Notes: generated by a model not told the origin, from the letters alone. A stretch of 64,000 nucleotides of DNA from Halopenitus persicus (GCF_002355635.1 NZ_AP017558.1:1550001-1614000), one strand, 5' to 3'; shown: positions 1-7,880, numbered from the stretch's first letter. Numbers and translations are program-made.

Positions 1-276
1 CGGGCTGCCGGCCGCGACCGCGAGGGCGTAGACGCCGACGCTCGCGCCGACGTCGTAGACCACGTCGTCCGGCCCGCATCGCGCACAGAGCGCCCGGAGC
101 ATCGCTTGGCGCCCGTGCCGGTTGTACAGTTCGTAGGTCCGAATCCGCCCGCCGGGGGTCGTTCGGGGTACCGCGAGCAGTCGGCGATCGTAGTTCCAGC
201 CCGCGACGCGATCGGAGGTTCCGTAGCGGCGTCGCTCGAGCCACGTTCGGATTCGATCGAGCACGCCGTCGGTCAC
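1..276 (-). CDS. FkbM-family SAM methyltransferase, N-terminal part (cut by window edge)
   Basis: A GTG at 276 opens a 92-codon frame that runs off the left edge of the window. Residues 73-83 (VVYDVGASVGV) are the SAM-binding motif I of class I methyltransferases. The preceding YELYNRHGRQ-type segment leading into a DDVVYDVGA strand is typical of FkbM-like enzymes, which often O-methylate sugars or lipids. Only the N-terminal third is visible, so the substrate and the rest of the fold are unknown. It is divergent from the small membrane protein at 510. The GTG start is the only plausible one before the frame loses conserved character; no ATG lies near it. Confidence 0.6.
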   Translation of the reverse strand, partial: MTDGVLDRIRTWLERRRYGTSDRVAGWNYDRRLLAVPRTTPGGRIRTYELYNRHGRQAMLRALCARCGPDDVVYDVGASVGVYALAVAAGSP

Positions 277-509
277 GTCCGGATCCTGGTGGCCGGACGA
301 CTTGCCAATTACGCCCCGATCGCCGCGATCCGGGCCGAACTGGTGGGGCTCCCGTGATGCCGGCCCCTCCGGACGTGCTCGTGATCGGCGGTCTGCCCCG
401 CGTGGCTCGCGCGCAGTCACCGGAGCCGGACGTCACGCCGACGCCATCCCCGTGCGCAGCCGCGATCTCGGGGCAAACACTATCCCTTCGGGAAGCGACC
501 GGACTGGGT

Positions 510-893
510 ATGGGCGTCGTTGACGATCACCTCGACCTCGAAACGCTCGATCGCCGCCACCGGCTCGGGATCGGGCTGGCGGCAGTGACGGGCGCGATCC
601 ACCTGGTATTGGGGATGGGAGCGCCAACCACGCCGATCGGGGTGGCGTCGATCCTGGCGGGGATCGGCTACGCCGGAGCGATCGTCCTCGTGCTGGTGGG
701 ATACCGCCGGCGGTTGGTCGCCGCGGTCGGCATCGTCTACGTCGGCAGCCAGATCGTCATCTGGTACGTCGTCAACCGGCCAGCGTCGCTGGCGGCGGTT
801 TCGCCGGCCGCGATGGTCGACAAGCCGGTTCAGGTGTTGCTGATCGCCGTCTGCGTCGCGATCGTGCGACGGAGCGGAGCTGCGGGGGAGTAA
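510..893 (+). CDS. Small four-helix membrane protein, unknown function
   Basis: A 127-residue protein with about four hydrophobic segments (roughly residues 19-36, 42-64, 69-87 and 104-118) and short charged ends. An in-frame start at 354 exists, but the extra 52 residues are low-complexity and non-hydrophobic, so ATG 510 is preferred. The stop lies only 7 nt before the GTG of the CDP-alcohol phosphatidyltransferase, so the two are probably co-transcribed. I do not recognise a named family. An integral membrane role is inferred from hydrophobicity only. Confidence 0.6.
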   Translation: MGVVDDHLDLETLDRRHRLGIGLAAVTGAIHLVLGMGAPTTPIGVASILAGIGYAGAIVLVLVGYRRRLVAAVGIVYVGSQIVIWYVVNRPASLAAVSPAAMVDKPVQVLLIAVCVAIVRRSGAAGE

Positions 894-900
894 ACCGGTC

Positions 901-1656
901 GTGAGTGGGGAACGTCTCACTCGCGTCGATCCGCTCGCCGCGAGCCTCCTCACGGCGGTCGGGGGCGTCGTGGGCTGGCTCGCCGTTGTCGGCGTCCTGG
1001 CGTCGGGAGGCTATCCGTTTCCGTTCCTCACGGCAGTAGCCGGTCTGCTCGCGCTGCAAGCCGCGGTGCTTGCGGCCATCTATCGCCCCGCTGCCGTGGC
1101 TGACGGGCGCCCCTCGTTTACGCTGCCGACGGTACTCACGATCGTTCGAGGCGGCGCGATCGCCGTCCTCGCCGGGTTTCTCCGTGCGACCCCGGAGGGC
1201 GTCGTCGTCTGGGTGCCCGCCCTCCTCTATGCCGCCGCTGCCAGTCTCGACGCGGTCGACGGCTTCCTCGCCCGATCGACCGGGACGGTCACCGACGTGG
1301 GCGCGCGGCTCGACACGGAGATGGACGCGCTGGGTCTGCTCGTCGGCGCCGCCGTGGCGATCTCGGTCGGGATGGCACCCGCGATCTACCTGCTCGTCGG
1401 CCTGGCGCGCTACGCGTTCGTCGCCGGAATCGAGCTCCGACGGTGGCGCGGTGACCCCGTCAGCAGGTTGCCCGAGAGCCGCCTGCGGCGGCTCAACGCC
1501 GCGGGACAGATGGCCGTGCTGATCGTCGTGCTTGCTCCCTGGCCGGGGACGGCCGCGTCGCGTCCGATCGCGACCGTCGCCATGGTGCCGTTTCTGCTCG
1601 TCTTCGGTCGGGACTGGTTGCTTGCCACCGGTCGCCGCGAGGGGCCGGTTCGGTGA
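901..1656 (+). CDS. CDP-alcohol phosphatidyltransferase family protein
   Basis: A 251-residue integral membrane enzyme. Residues 117-142 match the family signature D-x2-D-G-x2-A-R-x8-G-x3-D-x3-D exactly; its aspartates bind the divalent metals that position a CDP-activated alcohol. Family members join a CDP-alcohol (for example CDP-archaeol) to a second alcohol, making polar lipids. The motif sits between hydrophobic segments, as usual. The start is GTG, 7 nt after the preceding membrane-protein gene. The substrate alcohol cannot be read from sequence. The stop codon lies inside the first unit of a 19-bp tandem repeat. Confidence 0.85.
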   Translation: MSGERLTRVDPLAASLLTAVGGVVGWLAVVGVLASGGYPFPFLTAVAGLLALQAAVLAAIYRPAAVADGRPSFTLPTVLTIVRGGAIAVLAGFLRATPEGVVVWVPALLYAAAASLDAVDGFLARSTGTVTDVGARLDTEMDALGLLVGAAVAISVGMAPAIYLLVGLARYAFVAGIELRRWRGDPVSRLPESRLRRLNAAGQMAVLIVVLAPWPGTAASRPIATVAMVPFLLVFGRDWLLATGRREGPVR

Positions 1657-1741
1657 GTTCGGATCGGTTCGGTGCGTTCGGATCGGTTCGGCGCGTTCGG
1701 ATCGGTTCGGTGCGTTCGGATCGGTTCGGCGCGTTCGGATC
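1647..1741 (+). repeat. 19-bp tandem repeat, five copies, spanning a stop codon
   Basis: Five head-to-tail 19-nt units (1647, 1666, 1685, 1704, 1723) of consensus ggttcggtgcgttcggatc with one to two substitutions. The TGA stop of the preceding gene (1654-1656) lies in unit 1, where tgc of the other copies reads tga. The array then fills the start of the intergenic space before the dehydrogenase at 1903. Confidence 0.9.
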
Positions 1742-1902
1742 AGTCTGGTCACCCCGGACTGACTCGGTGACGTGAGGGGAATTCCTAAGAGACCGCCGGG
1801 TGAATCGGTGTTCATGACGGTCTCATTCCACGCTGCCGGCGGCCGAATCGTGTCCGTACCCGTCCCGACTTCGACGACCGCGTGCTCGTCGGATGCCGCG
1901 TT

Positions 1903-2916
1903 ATGAGTGCCCGCACCGTCCGTTTCACCGGCGACGAGGCGGTCGAGGTCGCACACGAACCCGTTCCCGAAGTGACGCCGCAGACGGTCCTGGTCGAGAC
2001 GACCTACTCGGGCATTAGCGCCGGGACGGAGGGGCTGGTCTACCGGGGGGACGTCCCCAGGCCGCTGCAGTCGGCGGGAACGGTCCAACTGCTGGAGGAG
2101 GACTTCACGTATCCCGTCGCCTACGGCTACGCGACGGTCGGACGCGTCGTCGCCGTGGGCGAGGCGATCGATGACGACTGGCTCGACGAGCGCGTGTTCG
2201 CCTACGCGCCACACAGCAGCCACGTCCGCGCGTCGCCGGCGGAACTCGTTCGGATCCCCGACTCGATACCGTCCGAGCGGGCGCCGCTGTTGGCCAACGT
2301 CGAGACCGCCGTGACGCTCGTCCTCGACGCGAACCCGGCGATCGGCGAGCGCGTTGCGGTCTTCGGACAGGGGATCGTCGGCCTGCTCGTGACGGGGCTG
2401 CTCGCCGAATCCCCCCTGGAAGATCTCGTGGCGGTCGAGCCGCTGGCCGAGCGCCGGGAGCGAGCCCGCCGTATGGGTGCATCGCACGCCGTACCGCCGG
2501 ACGCGGGCGACCCCGGGCGGGCGATCCGGGAGGCGATCGGCGAGCGCGTCGATGGCTGCCTCGAGGTGTCGGGCAACCCGGACGCGCTGGAGAACGCGAT
2601 CACCGCGACGCGATACGACGGTCGCGTGATCGTCGGATCGTGGTACGGCACGAAGCCCGTCGACCTTCCGCTTGGCGGTCGGTTCCATCGCAGCCGGATC
2701 GACGTCGAAAGCAGTCAGGTCAGCACCATCGCACCGCGCCATCGTGGCCGGTGGTCCCGCGAGCGGCGCCACGAGGTGGCCTGGGACTGGCTCGAATCGC
2801 TCCCGGTCGGGGACCTGATCACCCACCGAATTCCGGTCGAGGAGGCCGACCGTGCCTACGAGTTGCTCGCCGAGCACCCGCGGGACGTCGGACAGATGCT
2901 GCTCACCTACGAGTAG
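1903..2916 (+). CDS. Zinc-type MDR dehydrogenase (alcohol dehydrogenase-like)
   Basis: A 337-residue medium-chain dehydrogenase/reductase. The N-terminal GroES-like part contains a GISAGTEGLVYRG segment, and a Rossmann domain begins near residue 145 with VAVFGQGIVG. The four-cysteine structural zinc loop of classical alcohol dehydrogenases is absent. Related archaeal and BchC-like proteins oxidise or reduce unusual hydroxy substrates. ATG 1903 is preferred over an in-frame GTG at 1882 because the added residues are not conserved in style. It is followed 73 nt later by the PTPS-like gene, so it probably belongs to the same pathway as the pterin, glycosyl- and methyltransferase genes. Substrate unknown. 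Confidence 0.75.
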   Translation: MSARTVRFTGDEAVEVAHEPVPEVTPQTVLVETTYSGISAGTEGLVYRGDVPRPLQSAGTVQLLEEDFTYPVAYGYATVGRVVAVGEAIDDDWLDERVFAYAPHSSHVRASPAELVRIPDSIPSERAPLLANVETAVTLVLDANPAIGERVAVFGQGIVGLLVTGLLAESPLEDLVAVEPLAERRERARRMGASHAVPPDAGDPGRAIREAIGERVDGCLEVSGNPDALENAITATRYDGRVIVGSWYGTKPVDLPLGGRFHRSRIDVESSQVSTIAPRHRGRWSRERRHEVAWDWLESLPVGDLITHRIPVEEADRAYELLAEHPRDVGQMLLTYE

Positions 2917-2989
2917 GCGGACGACTGGGCCTCGCGGTCCGTCCCGGCAGCGACCGCACGTTTTTGCCGCCGGATGAACACGGTATCGT

Positions 2990-3367
2990 ATGTACAGCCT
3001 CTCGGTATCGCGGTCGTTCGTGGCCCAACACCACCTCACGGTGCCCGACCCCGGCCCGGAGGGGGAGGTCCATTCCCACCATTTCACCGTCGAGGCGACC
3101 TTCGAAGGGCCGACGCTCGACGAGTACGGCTACCTCCTCGACATCGAGGCGGTCGAGGCGGCCATGGACGACACGATCGCCCGCTTCCGCGACGAACTGT
3201 TGAACGAACTGCCGACCTTCGAGGGGGCGAACCCGAGCGCCGAGCACCTGGCTCGGAACGTCGGGGACGAGCTGCTGGCGCGGGTCGACGCGAGCAACGC
3301 GACCGGACTCACGGTCGCCGTGCGGGAGGACGACGTGGCGACCGCCGCGCACACGCGGGATCTATGA
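2990..3367 (+). CDS. 6-pyruvoyl-tetrahydropterin synthase / 6-carboxytetrahydropterin synthase family protein
   Basis: A 125-residue protein of the PTPS/QueD family size and layout. The predicted zinc ligands are a histidine in FVAQHH (about residues 11-16) and the paired histidines in EVHSHHF (about 27-33). A DIEAVEAAMD helix and a C-terminal NPSAEHLA segment match the family. The catalytic cysteine normally just before the HxH pair is not present, so it is neither a standard PTPS nor a standard QueD by that criterion. It ends 1 nt before the glycosyltransferase gene. The likely substrate is a dihydroneopterin-type triphosphate or a derivative. Confidence 0.75.
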   Translation: MYSLSVSRSFVAQHHLTVPDPGPEGEVHSHHFTVEATFEGPTLDEYGYLLDIEAVEAAMDDTIARFRDELLNELPTFEGANPSAEHLARNVGDELLARVDASNATGLTVAVREDDVATAAHTRDL

Positions 3368-3368
3368 G

Positions 3369-4574
3369 ATGCACGTCGGACTGGTGGTCTACGACGGTCT
3401 CGACGAACGGTCCGGCGGCTACCGATACGACCGTCAGCTGGTCTCGCATCTGCGCGATCGGGGCGACGACGTCGAGGTGATCGCCCTCCCTCGAAAGGGG
3501 ACGCTCGGAACGGCCCGGGCCGCGTTCTCGCCGTCGGTCCGGCGCGCACTCGACCGACCGTTCGACGTCCTCCTTCAGGACGCGCTCTGCGAGGACGTCC
3601 TCTGGCGCCACAACCGGCGGCTAACCGAGCCCGATTCGGTCGTCGCGATCGTCCACCTGCTGCGGTCGGCCGAGGGGCAGACGGGCCTTCGCTCGCCGTG
3701 GCGGTGGCTCGAGCGGCGCTACCTGGGGACGGTGGACGGGATGGTTTGCCCCAGCGCCGCCACGCGGACCGCGACGGAGGCCCTTGCTTCCAGACCCGCC
3801 GTCGTCGCCTATCCGGCCGGCAGACACGAGGGACGGGCGACCGACCGCGCGACCGTCAGGTCGCGAGCATCCGAGACGCCGTTCACCGTGGCGTTCGTGG
3901 GAAACGTCGTTCCCCGGAAGGGTGCGGTGACCCTGCTGGAGGCGCTGACGGACCTCGCCGGCGACTGGCGGGCCACGATCGTCGGGGATCTCGGGGCGGA
4001 CCCGGAGCACGCACGGGCCGTTCGACGGGCAGTCGACCGCCACGACGCGTCGTCCCGGATCGAGCTCCTGGGTGCGGTTTCGGACGACCGGCTGGCGGCG
4101 GTGCTCGAGGAGGCGCACGTCCTCGCGGTCCCCTCCCGACGGGAGTCGTTCGGCATCGTCTACCTGGAGGCGATGGAGCACGGCACGGTTCCCGTCGCGA
4201 CGACCGTCGGCGGGCCGCCGGAGTTCGTGGTCGACGGGTATAACGGCAGGCTCGTTCCGCCCGACGATCCGGCGGCGCTTCGAACGGCGCTCCAGGGGTT
4301 GGTGGCGGATCGTGAAACGCTCGCGTCGCTGGGTGCGGGAGCCCTCGAGACGGCCGGGGCCCACTACACCTGGGCGGATTCCATGGCGCGGGTACGACGG
4401 TTCCTCCGGTCCCGAATCGTGGCTGACGTGACGGCACCACCCGCGGTGACGGTGCCGGCCGAGCGGGTGTCCGGGGCGACGACCGCGCGGTCCGTAGCGG
4501 CGACCGCGCGGTCCGTAGCCGACGGCCGATCGATCGGGTCGGGACAGCGGGACGACGGGGGAACGCGGCGATGA
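3369..4574 (+). CDS. GT4-type glycosyltransferase
   Basis: A 401-residue GT-B fold enzyme. The C-terminal donor domain has a VAFVGNVVPRKGA start (about residue 176), an E-x7-E motif in ESFGIVYLE (about residues 259-267), and an EFVVDGYNGRLVPP loop, all typical of family 4 retaining transferases. The N-terminal domain carries a GGYRYDRQL acceptor-side segment. The last 40 or so residues form a low-complexity tail containing a 7-residue duplication (ARSVAAT) encoded by a 21-bp tandem repeat. The gene starts 1 nt after the PTPS-like stop and overlaps the methyltransferase by four bases, so translational coupling is likely. Confidence 0.85.
   Translation: MHVGLVVYDGLDERSGGYRYDRQLVSHLRDRGDDVEVIALPRKGTLGTARAAFSPSVRRALDRPFDVLLQDALCEDVLWRHNRRLTEPDSVVAIVHLLRSAEGQTGLRSPWRWLERRYLGTVDGMVCPSAATRTATEALASRPAVVAYPAGRHEGRATDRATVRSRASETPFTVAFVGNVVPRKGAVTLLEALTDLAGDWRATIVGDLGADPEHARAVRRAVDRHDASSRIELLGAVSDDRLAAVLEEAHVLAVPSRRESFGIVYLEAMEHGTVPVATTVGGPPEFVVDGYNGRLVPPDDPAALRTALQGLVADRETLASLGAGALETAGAHYTWADSMARVRRFLRSRIVADVTAPPAVTVPAERVSGATTARSVAATARSVADGRSIGSGQRDDGGTRR
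4481..4519 (+). repeat. 21-bp duplication in the glycosyltransferase C-terminal tail
   Basis: Two copies (the second incomplete) of a unit beginning gaccgcgcggtccgtagc lie within the last 35 codons of the glycosyltransferase gene. They encode a repeated ARSVA-type segment. Confidence 0.8.
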
Positions 4575-5467
4575 GTGATCCCGACTATCTCACCGCGAAA
4601 CGCACGGTTGACGACCGTGCGCTCAACGATCGTGTCTTCGATGCGTTCGTGGCCGCGCTGTCCGACGAGGCCGCGCTGTCCGACGAGGCCGCGGACGGTT
4701 CCGTGTCGGTTCTCGACGTCGGCGCGGGAACCGGAACGATGGTCGTCCGCCTCGCCGAGCGCGGGATCCTCCCGTCGCACGTCACCTATCGGCTGGTCGA
4801 TCGCGACCCGGTCCACGTCGACGCCGCACGCACGCACGTGCCGGAGCGGCTCGCCGCGGCTGGCTACCGCCTCGAGGAGGACGATGAGGTGATCGTCGCG
4901 ACGCGGGGCGGCAACCGTCTCGAGGTCCGGTTCGAGACCGCCGACGCGTTCGCGATCGACGCGAGTGCGGACGTCTGTATCGCGACGGCCGTGCTCGACC
5001 TGTTGAACCCGTCGCCGGCGCTCGCCGGACTGGCCAGCCACCTCGAGCCCGGGGGCGTCCTGTACGCGCCGCTCGTCTTCGACGGCGGGACCGGATTCGC
5101 CCCGGTCCACGACGACGACCCGGCGATCGAGCGGGCGTACCATCGGCACATGGCCGAGGTCCGTGACGGGGGCGGCCCACGCGTCGGACGGCGGCTCCTC
5201 GAGGCCGTTCCCGACCTCGACGGCGAGGTGGTCGCCGTCGGCGGATCGACGCAGGTGATCCGTCCGCGGAACGGCTCCTATCCTGTTCGAGAGGACGTCG
5301 TGTTGTCCCGGCTGTTGGAGACCGTCGCTGCGGCCGTCCGGGAGGTTCCGGACGCGGCCGTCACCCCGGAGACGGTCGACGAGTGGCTGGCGGTCAGGCG
5401 GGACCAGCTGGACCGGTCGACGCTCTCGTTCGTGGCGCACAACCTCGACGTGTTGGTCCGGTGGTGA
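4571..5467 (+). CDS. Class I SAM-dependent methyltransferase
   Basis: A 298-residue protein. SAM-binding motif I is VLDVGAGTGTMVV (about residues 48-60), followed by YRLVDRDPVHVDAAR (motif II region) and a CIATAVLDLL motif-IV-like strand. The start ATG overlaps the glycosyltransferase stop (ATGA), giving tight coupling. Near the N-terminus the hexapeptide ALSDEA is duplicated by an 18-bp tandem repeat at 4651-4686. The substrate is not evident; from context it could methylate the product of the PTPS/glycosyltransferase steps. Confidence 0.8.
   Translation: MSDPDYLTAKRTVDDRALNDRVFDAFVAALSDEAALSDEAADGSVSVLDVGAGTGTMVVRLAERGILPSHVTYRLVDRDPVHVDAARTHVPERLAAAGYRLEEDDEVIVATRGGNRLEVRFETADAFAIDASADVCIATAVLDLLNPSPALAGLASHLEPGGVLYAPLVFDGGTGFAPVHDDDPAIERAYHRHMAEVRDGGGPRVGRRLLEAVPDLDGEVVAVGGSTQVIRPRNGSYPVREDVVLSRLLETVAAAVREVPDAAVTPETVDEWLAVRRDQLDRSTLSFVAHNLDVLVRW
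4651..4686 (+). repeat. 18-bp tandem duplication in methyltransferase N-terminus
   Basis: Two exact copies of ggccgcgctgtccgacga in frame within the methyltransferase gene, giving the repeated ALSDEA hexapeptide. Confidence 0.85.
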
Positions 5468-5473
5468 CCGGTC

Positions 5474-5974
5474 CTACCGCAGCTCGTCGGGCGTTTCGAT
5501 CGAGCCGCCGAGCGTGTCGGCGCCGAGATCCATCGTCGTCGCGCTCGTGACCGCGTCGGCGATCTCCGGGATCGGATCGTGGGTCTCGATGTAGACGGTG
5601 AGCGCCACCGCGGCCTCGTCCCCGCCCGCGAGCGCGACCGCCTCGTCCCTCGCGATCCGGCCCGCGAGCCAGTCCCGGACGACCTCGCGGCGCGTGGGCG
5701 CCAGCGGGCAGACGCCGGCGACGCCACACCGGTGGAGCGCCTTGGCGGCCGTCATCGGCGCCACGGCGGCCTCGCGTGCGGCGTCGCCGACGCTCGCGCC
5801 CGCCGTGTACGCCTCGACCAGCGTCGCGATCGCGGCCGGGGTACACGGCAGCGATGCGGCGTGTGGTCGCGCTCGCTCCGCGAGGTCGACGTCCGTGTCG
5901 TCGACGACCGCGGCGCCCCGGTCGTGCTGTTCGGCCGTCACCTCGATCCCGGTCGCGATCTCCGATAGCGTCAC
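5474..5974 (-). CDS. Predicted helix-turn-helix protein, haloarchaeal, unknown target
   Basis: A 166-residue protein read from GTG 5974. An IATLVEAYTAGASVGDAA–AAVAPMTAAKALH stretch (about residues 43-77) resembles a helix-turn-helix, and the remainder is acidic and alanine-rich. The frame is open far upstream, but a TATA box at 6001-6010 (about 30 nt before GTG 5974) makes this leaderless start the best choice. It ends 6 nt from the convergent methyltransferase stop and is divergent from the TFB gene, with a large palindrome between the two promoters. I do not recognise a named family; the DNA-binding role is an inference. Confidence 0.6.
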   Translation of the reverse strand: MTLSEIATGIEVTAEQHDRGAAVVDDTDVDLAERARPHAASLPCTPAAIATLVEAYTAGASVGDAAREAAVAPMTAAKALHRCGVAGVCPLAPTRREVVRDWLAGRIARDEAVALAGGDEAAVALTVYIETHDPIPEIADAVTSATTMDLGADTLGGSIETPDELR

Positions 5975-6000
5975 ACCACTCCGTTCCGCGACACGCGCCT

Positions 6001-6010
6001 TAAATATATA
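6001..6010 (-). promoter_or_regulatory. TATA box of the HTH gene
   Basis: tatatattta read on the minus strand, centred about 30 nt upstream of GTG 5974, as expected for a leaderless haloarchaeal promoter. Confidence 0.65.
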
Positions 6011-6068
6011 CGTTCGACTGCCGGAATTATCGCGGGCCGGGGGTCGCGATCGCCGATCGGCCGCCAGG

Positions 6069-6093
6069 GAACCGACCGGTGACCGGTCGGTTC
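6069..6093. promoter_or_regulatory. 25-bp perfect palindrome in the HTH/TFB divergent promoter region
   Basis: Two 12-nt arms (gaaccgaccggt and its reverse complement) separated by a single g. It lies midway between the TATA boxes of the two divergent genes, the position of a shared operator. It could be the binding site of the HTH protein encoded beside it (inference). Confidence 0.6.
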
Positions 6094-6134
6094 GACCCGT
6101 CGGTCGGCGCCGTAGTCGGGCGATCCGACCCGTC

Positions 6135-6142
6135 TTTAAGTA
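6135..6142 (+). promoter_or_regulatory. TATA box of the TFB gene
   Basis: tttaagta, about 30 nt upstream of ATG 6170. Confidence 0.55.
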
Positions 6143-6169
6143 AGGCATCGGGACCAAGGTTCGGATGTG

Positions 6170-7069
6170 ATGAGTCAGACCCAATCGACTCAGGTGAGTG
6201 AGAACGGGTGTCCCGAGTGTGGTGGGTGCGTGCGCGCCGACGGCACCGAAACCGTCTGCGCCGACTGCGGGCTCGTCGTCGGCGAGCACCGCATCGACCA
6301 CGGTCCCGAGTGGCGCTCGTTTGCCGACGACGACACCGACCCGGAGCGGACCGGCGCGCCGCGGACGCGGGCACGCCACGACCGCGGCCTCTCCACCGAG
6401 ATCGGTCGCCCGACGCGCACGACGGCGCGCAAGCGGCGCCGCTTCGCGCGGCTGCGAACGCACCACAACCGGGCGCGGATCGGATCGAAGCGGGATCGGA
6501 ATCGCGTCTACGCCTTCACGGAGATCCGGCGGCTGTGTGACGTGCTCGGGGTTCCGGAGGCCATCCGCGATCAGGCGTGCGTGCTCTTCGAGTCCGCCCA
6601 GGACGCGGACCTCCTCCGTGGACGCTCCATCGAGGGATTCGCCGCCGCGAGCGTCTACGCAGCCGCCCGCGCCGCGAACGTCTCGCGAACGGTGCCGGAG
6701 GTGTGCTCGGCGGCGAAGGCGACTGCCGACGAACACCACGCCGCCTTCGACGCGATGAACCGTGAGCTCGGGTTGCCGATCGGCGCGGTCCATCCCTCGG
6801 AGTACCTCGCCCGGTTCGCCTCCCGGCTCGACTGCGCGTCGGCCGTCGAGGCACGCGCCCGCGAGTTGGCGGAGACGGCCGTCGAGGCGGGACTCGTCGG
6901 CGGGAAAAACCCGAGCGGCGTCGCGGCCGCCTGTCTGTACACCGCGGGCCGCGAGCACGAGTCGGGGCTCACACAGCAGGCGGCGGCGGACGTCGCCGAC
7001 GTGACGCCGGTCACCGTGCGGAACACCTACGTGGATCTCCGCGACCGGCTCGAGACGGCGATCGAGTAG
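6170..7069 (+). CDS. tfb: Transcription initiation factor IIB (TFB)
   Basis: A 299-residue archaeal TFB, which bridges TBP-bound promoter DNA and RNA polymerase. The N-terminal zinc ribbon is C-P-E-C-G-G (about residues 14-19) and C-A-D-C-G (about 31-35). A B-reader/linker segment with EWRSF and a basic TARKRRRF stretch follows, then two cyclin-like repeats (about 100-195 and 200-290) with the repeated GRSIEGFAAASVYAA / GKNPSGVAAACLYTA helices. A GTG one codon earlier is possible. Haloarchaea carry many TFB paralogues; this one, paired with a divergent HTH gene, may serve a specific regulon (inference). The linker between ribbon and core is unusually short and arginine-rich. Confidence 0.92.
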   Translation: MSQTQSTQVSENGCPECGGCVRADGTETVCADCGLVVGEHRIDHGPEWRSFADDDTDPERTGAPRTRARHDRGLSTEIGRPTRTTARKRRRFARLRTHHNRARIGSKRDRNRVYAFTEIRRLCDVLGVPEAIRDQACVLFESAQDADLLRGRSIEGFAAASVYAAARAANVSRTVPEVCSAAKATADEHHAAFDAMNRELGLPIGAVHPSEYLARFASRLDCASAVEARARELAETAVEAGLVGGKNPSGVAAACLYTAGREHESGLTQQAAADVADVTPVTVRNTYVDLRDRLETAIE

Positions 7070-7123
7070 CGCGGATCCGGGGTGCGGTCCCGCCGAATCC
7101 GGCCGCTCCGAACCGCACCCGGG

Positions 7124-7849
7124 CTATCGAAACCGGTTGAGGACGCCGGCGCCCTCGCCAGCCTCGGCGAGCGTGGTCCCGAAACAGACCTCGAAGGCCG
7201 TCGCGATCGCTCGGTCGTACGCGCCCCCGTTCGGTCGGACGGTCGGCTGCGTGACCGGTTCCGACTCGGCCGTCGGGAGGCCGACGTCCGCCGCCGGGAG
7301 GGATCCGCGCGTCGCGACCGTCGCGGCGACGCGTTCGCCGACGTCCTGTACTCGGCCCCGAAGCCGTTCGAGGGCGTCCCGTCCGTGGACGGTGGCGGGC
7401 GTCACCGCGGCGGTCCGGTCAGCCGCGGTCACGGCCGCGACCGCCTGGTTCGACGCGACCGGCGGCGTGTCGACGACGACGTGGTCGGCCGCCTCGCCGG
7501 CCGCCTCGATCAGCGATGCCAGCCCCTCGGCCGCGTCGACCCGCTTCGCTCGCGCGATGCGCTCGAACGGCGCGGACGCGGGGACGAGCCGCACCGTCCC
7601 GTCCCAGTCGCCGTCGACCGCGTACGAAGCGGGCCCGGGATCGTCGGTCCGACCCTCGGTCACGAGCGTCGTGACGTCCGGATCGATCCGGCCGGAAACG
7701 TACTCCGAGAGTCCCTGCGTCGCGTAGGCGGCGTCGATCACGACGACGTCGCGACCGTCGATCGCGCCGATCGCCGCCAGCTCCACCGCGGTCCGCGTGG
7801 TGCCCGCGCCGCCGGTCGCTCCCACCAGCGCGAGCGTCGTCTCGCTCAT
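7124..7849 (-). CDS. ParA/MinD-superfamily P-loop protein with degenerate Walker A
   Basis: A 241-residue protein with the SIMIBI-class layout. The N-terminal strand leads into GATGGAGTTRT at residues 10-20, followed by VVVIDAAYATQGLSEY (switch I region) and DHVVVDTPPVASN (Walker B/switch II, about residues 138-150). Both signature lysines of the deviant Walker A (K-G-G-x-G-K-T) are replaced, so ATP hydrolysis may be altered or lost. The gene is alone between TFB and the HIT protein. It has its own TATA box, 26 nt upstream of the ATG. Role unknown; partitioning, positioning or a non-catalytic regulator are all possible. Confidence 0.75.
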   Translation of the reverse strand: MSETTLALVGATGGAGTTRTAVELAAIGAIDGRDVVVIDAAYATQGLSEYVSGRIDPDVTTLVTEGRTDDPGPASYAVDGDWDGTVRLVPASAPFERIARAKRVDAAEGLASLIEAAGEAADHVVVDTPPVASNQAVAAVTAADRTAAVTPATVHGRDALERLRGRVQDVGERVAATVATRGSLPAADVGLPTAESEPVTQPTVRPNGGAYDRAIATAFEVCFGTTLAEAGEGAGVLNRFR

Positions 7850-7870
7850 ACGCGTCCGCGGCTCGTCCGG

Positions 7871-7880
7871 AATTTAAATA
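7871..7880 (-). promoter_or_regulatory. TATA box of the ParA-like gene
   Basis: tatttaaatt on the minus strand, centred 26 nt upstream of ATG 7849. Confidence 0.65.

Noticed and set aside
772-3087. A 771-codon open frame on the minus strand
   Set aside because: It lies antisense to the phosphatidyltransferase and dehydrogenase genes, has an Arg/Gly/Asp-rich translation with no domain, and arises from high third-position GC.
4364-5440. Minus-strand open frame opposite the methyltransferase
   Set aside because: No recognisable domain, and the plus strand has clear SAM-binding motifs and coupling to the glycosyltransferase.
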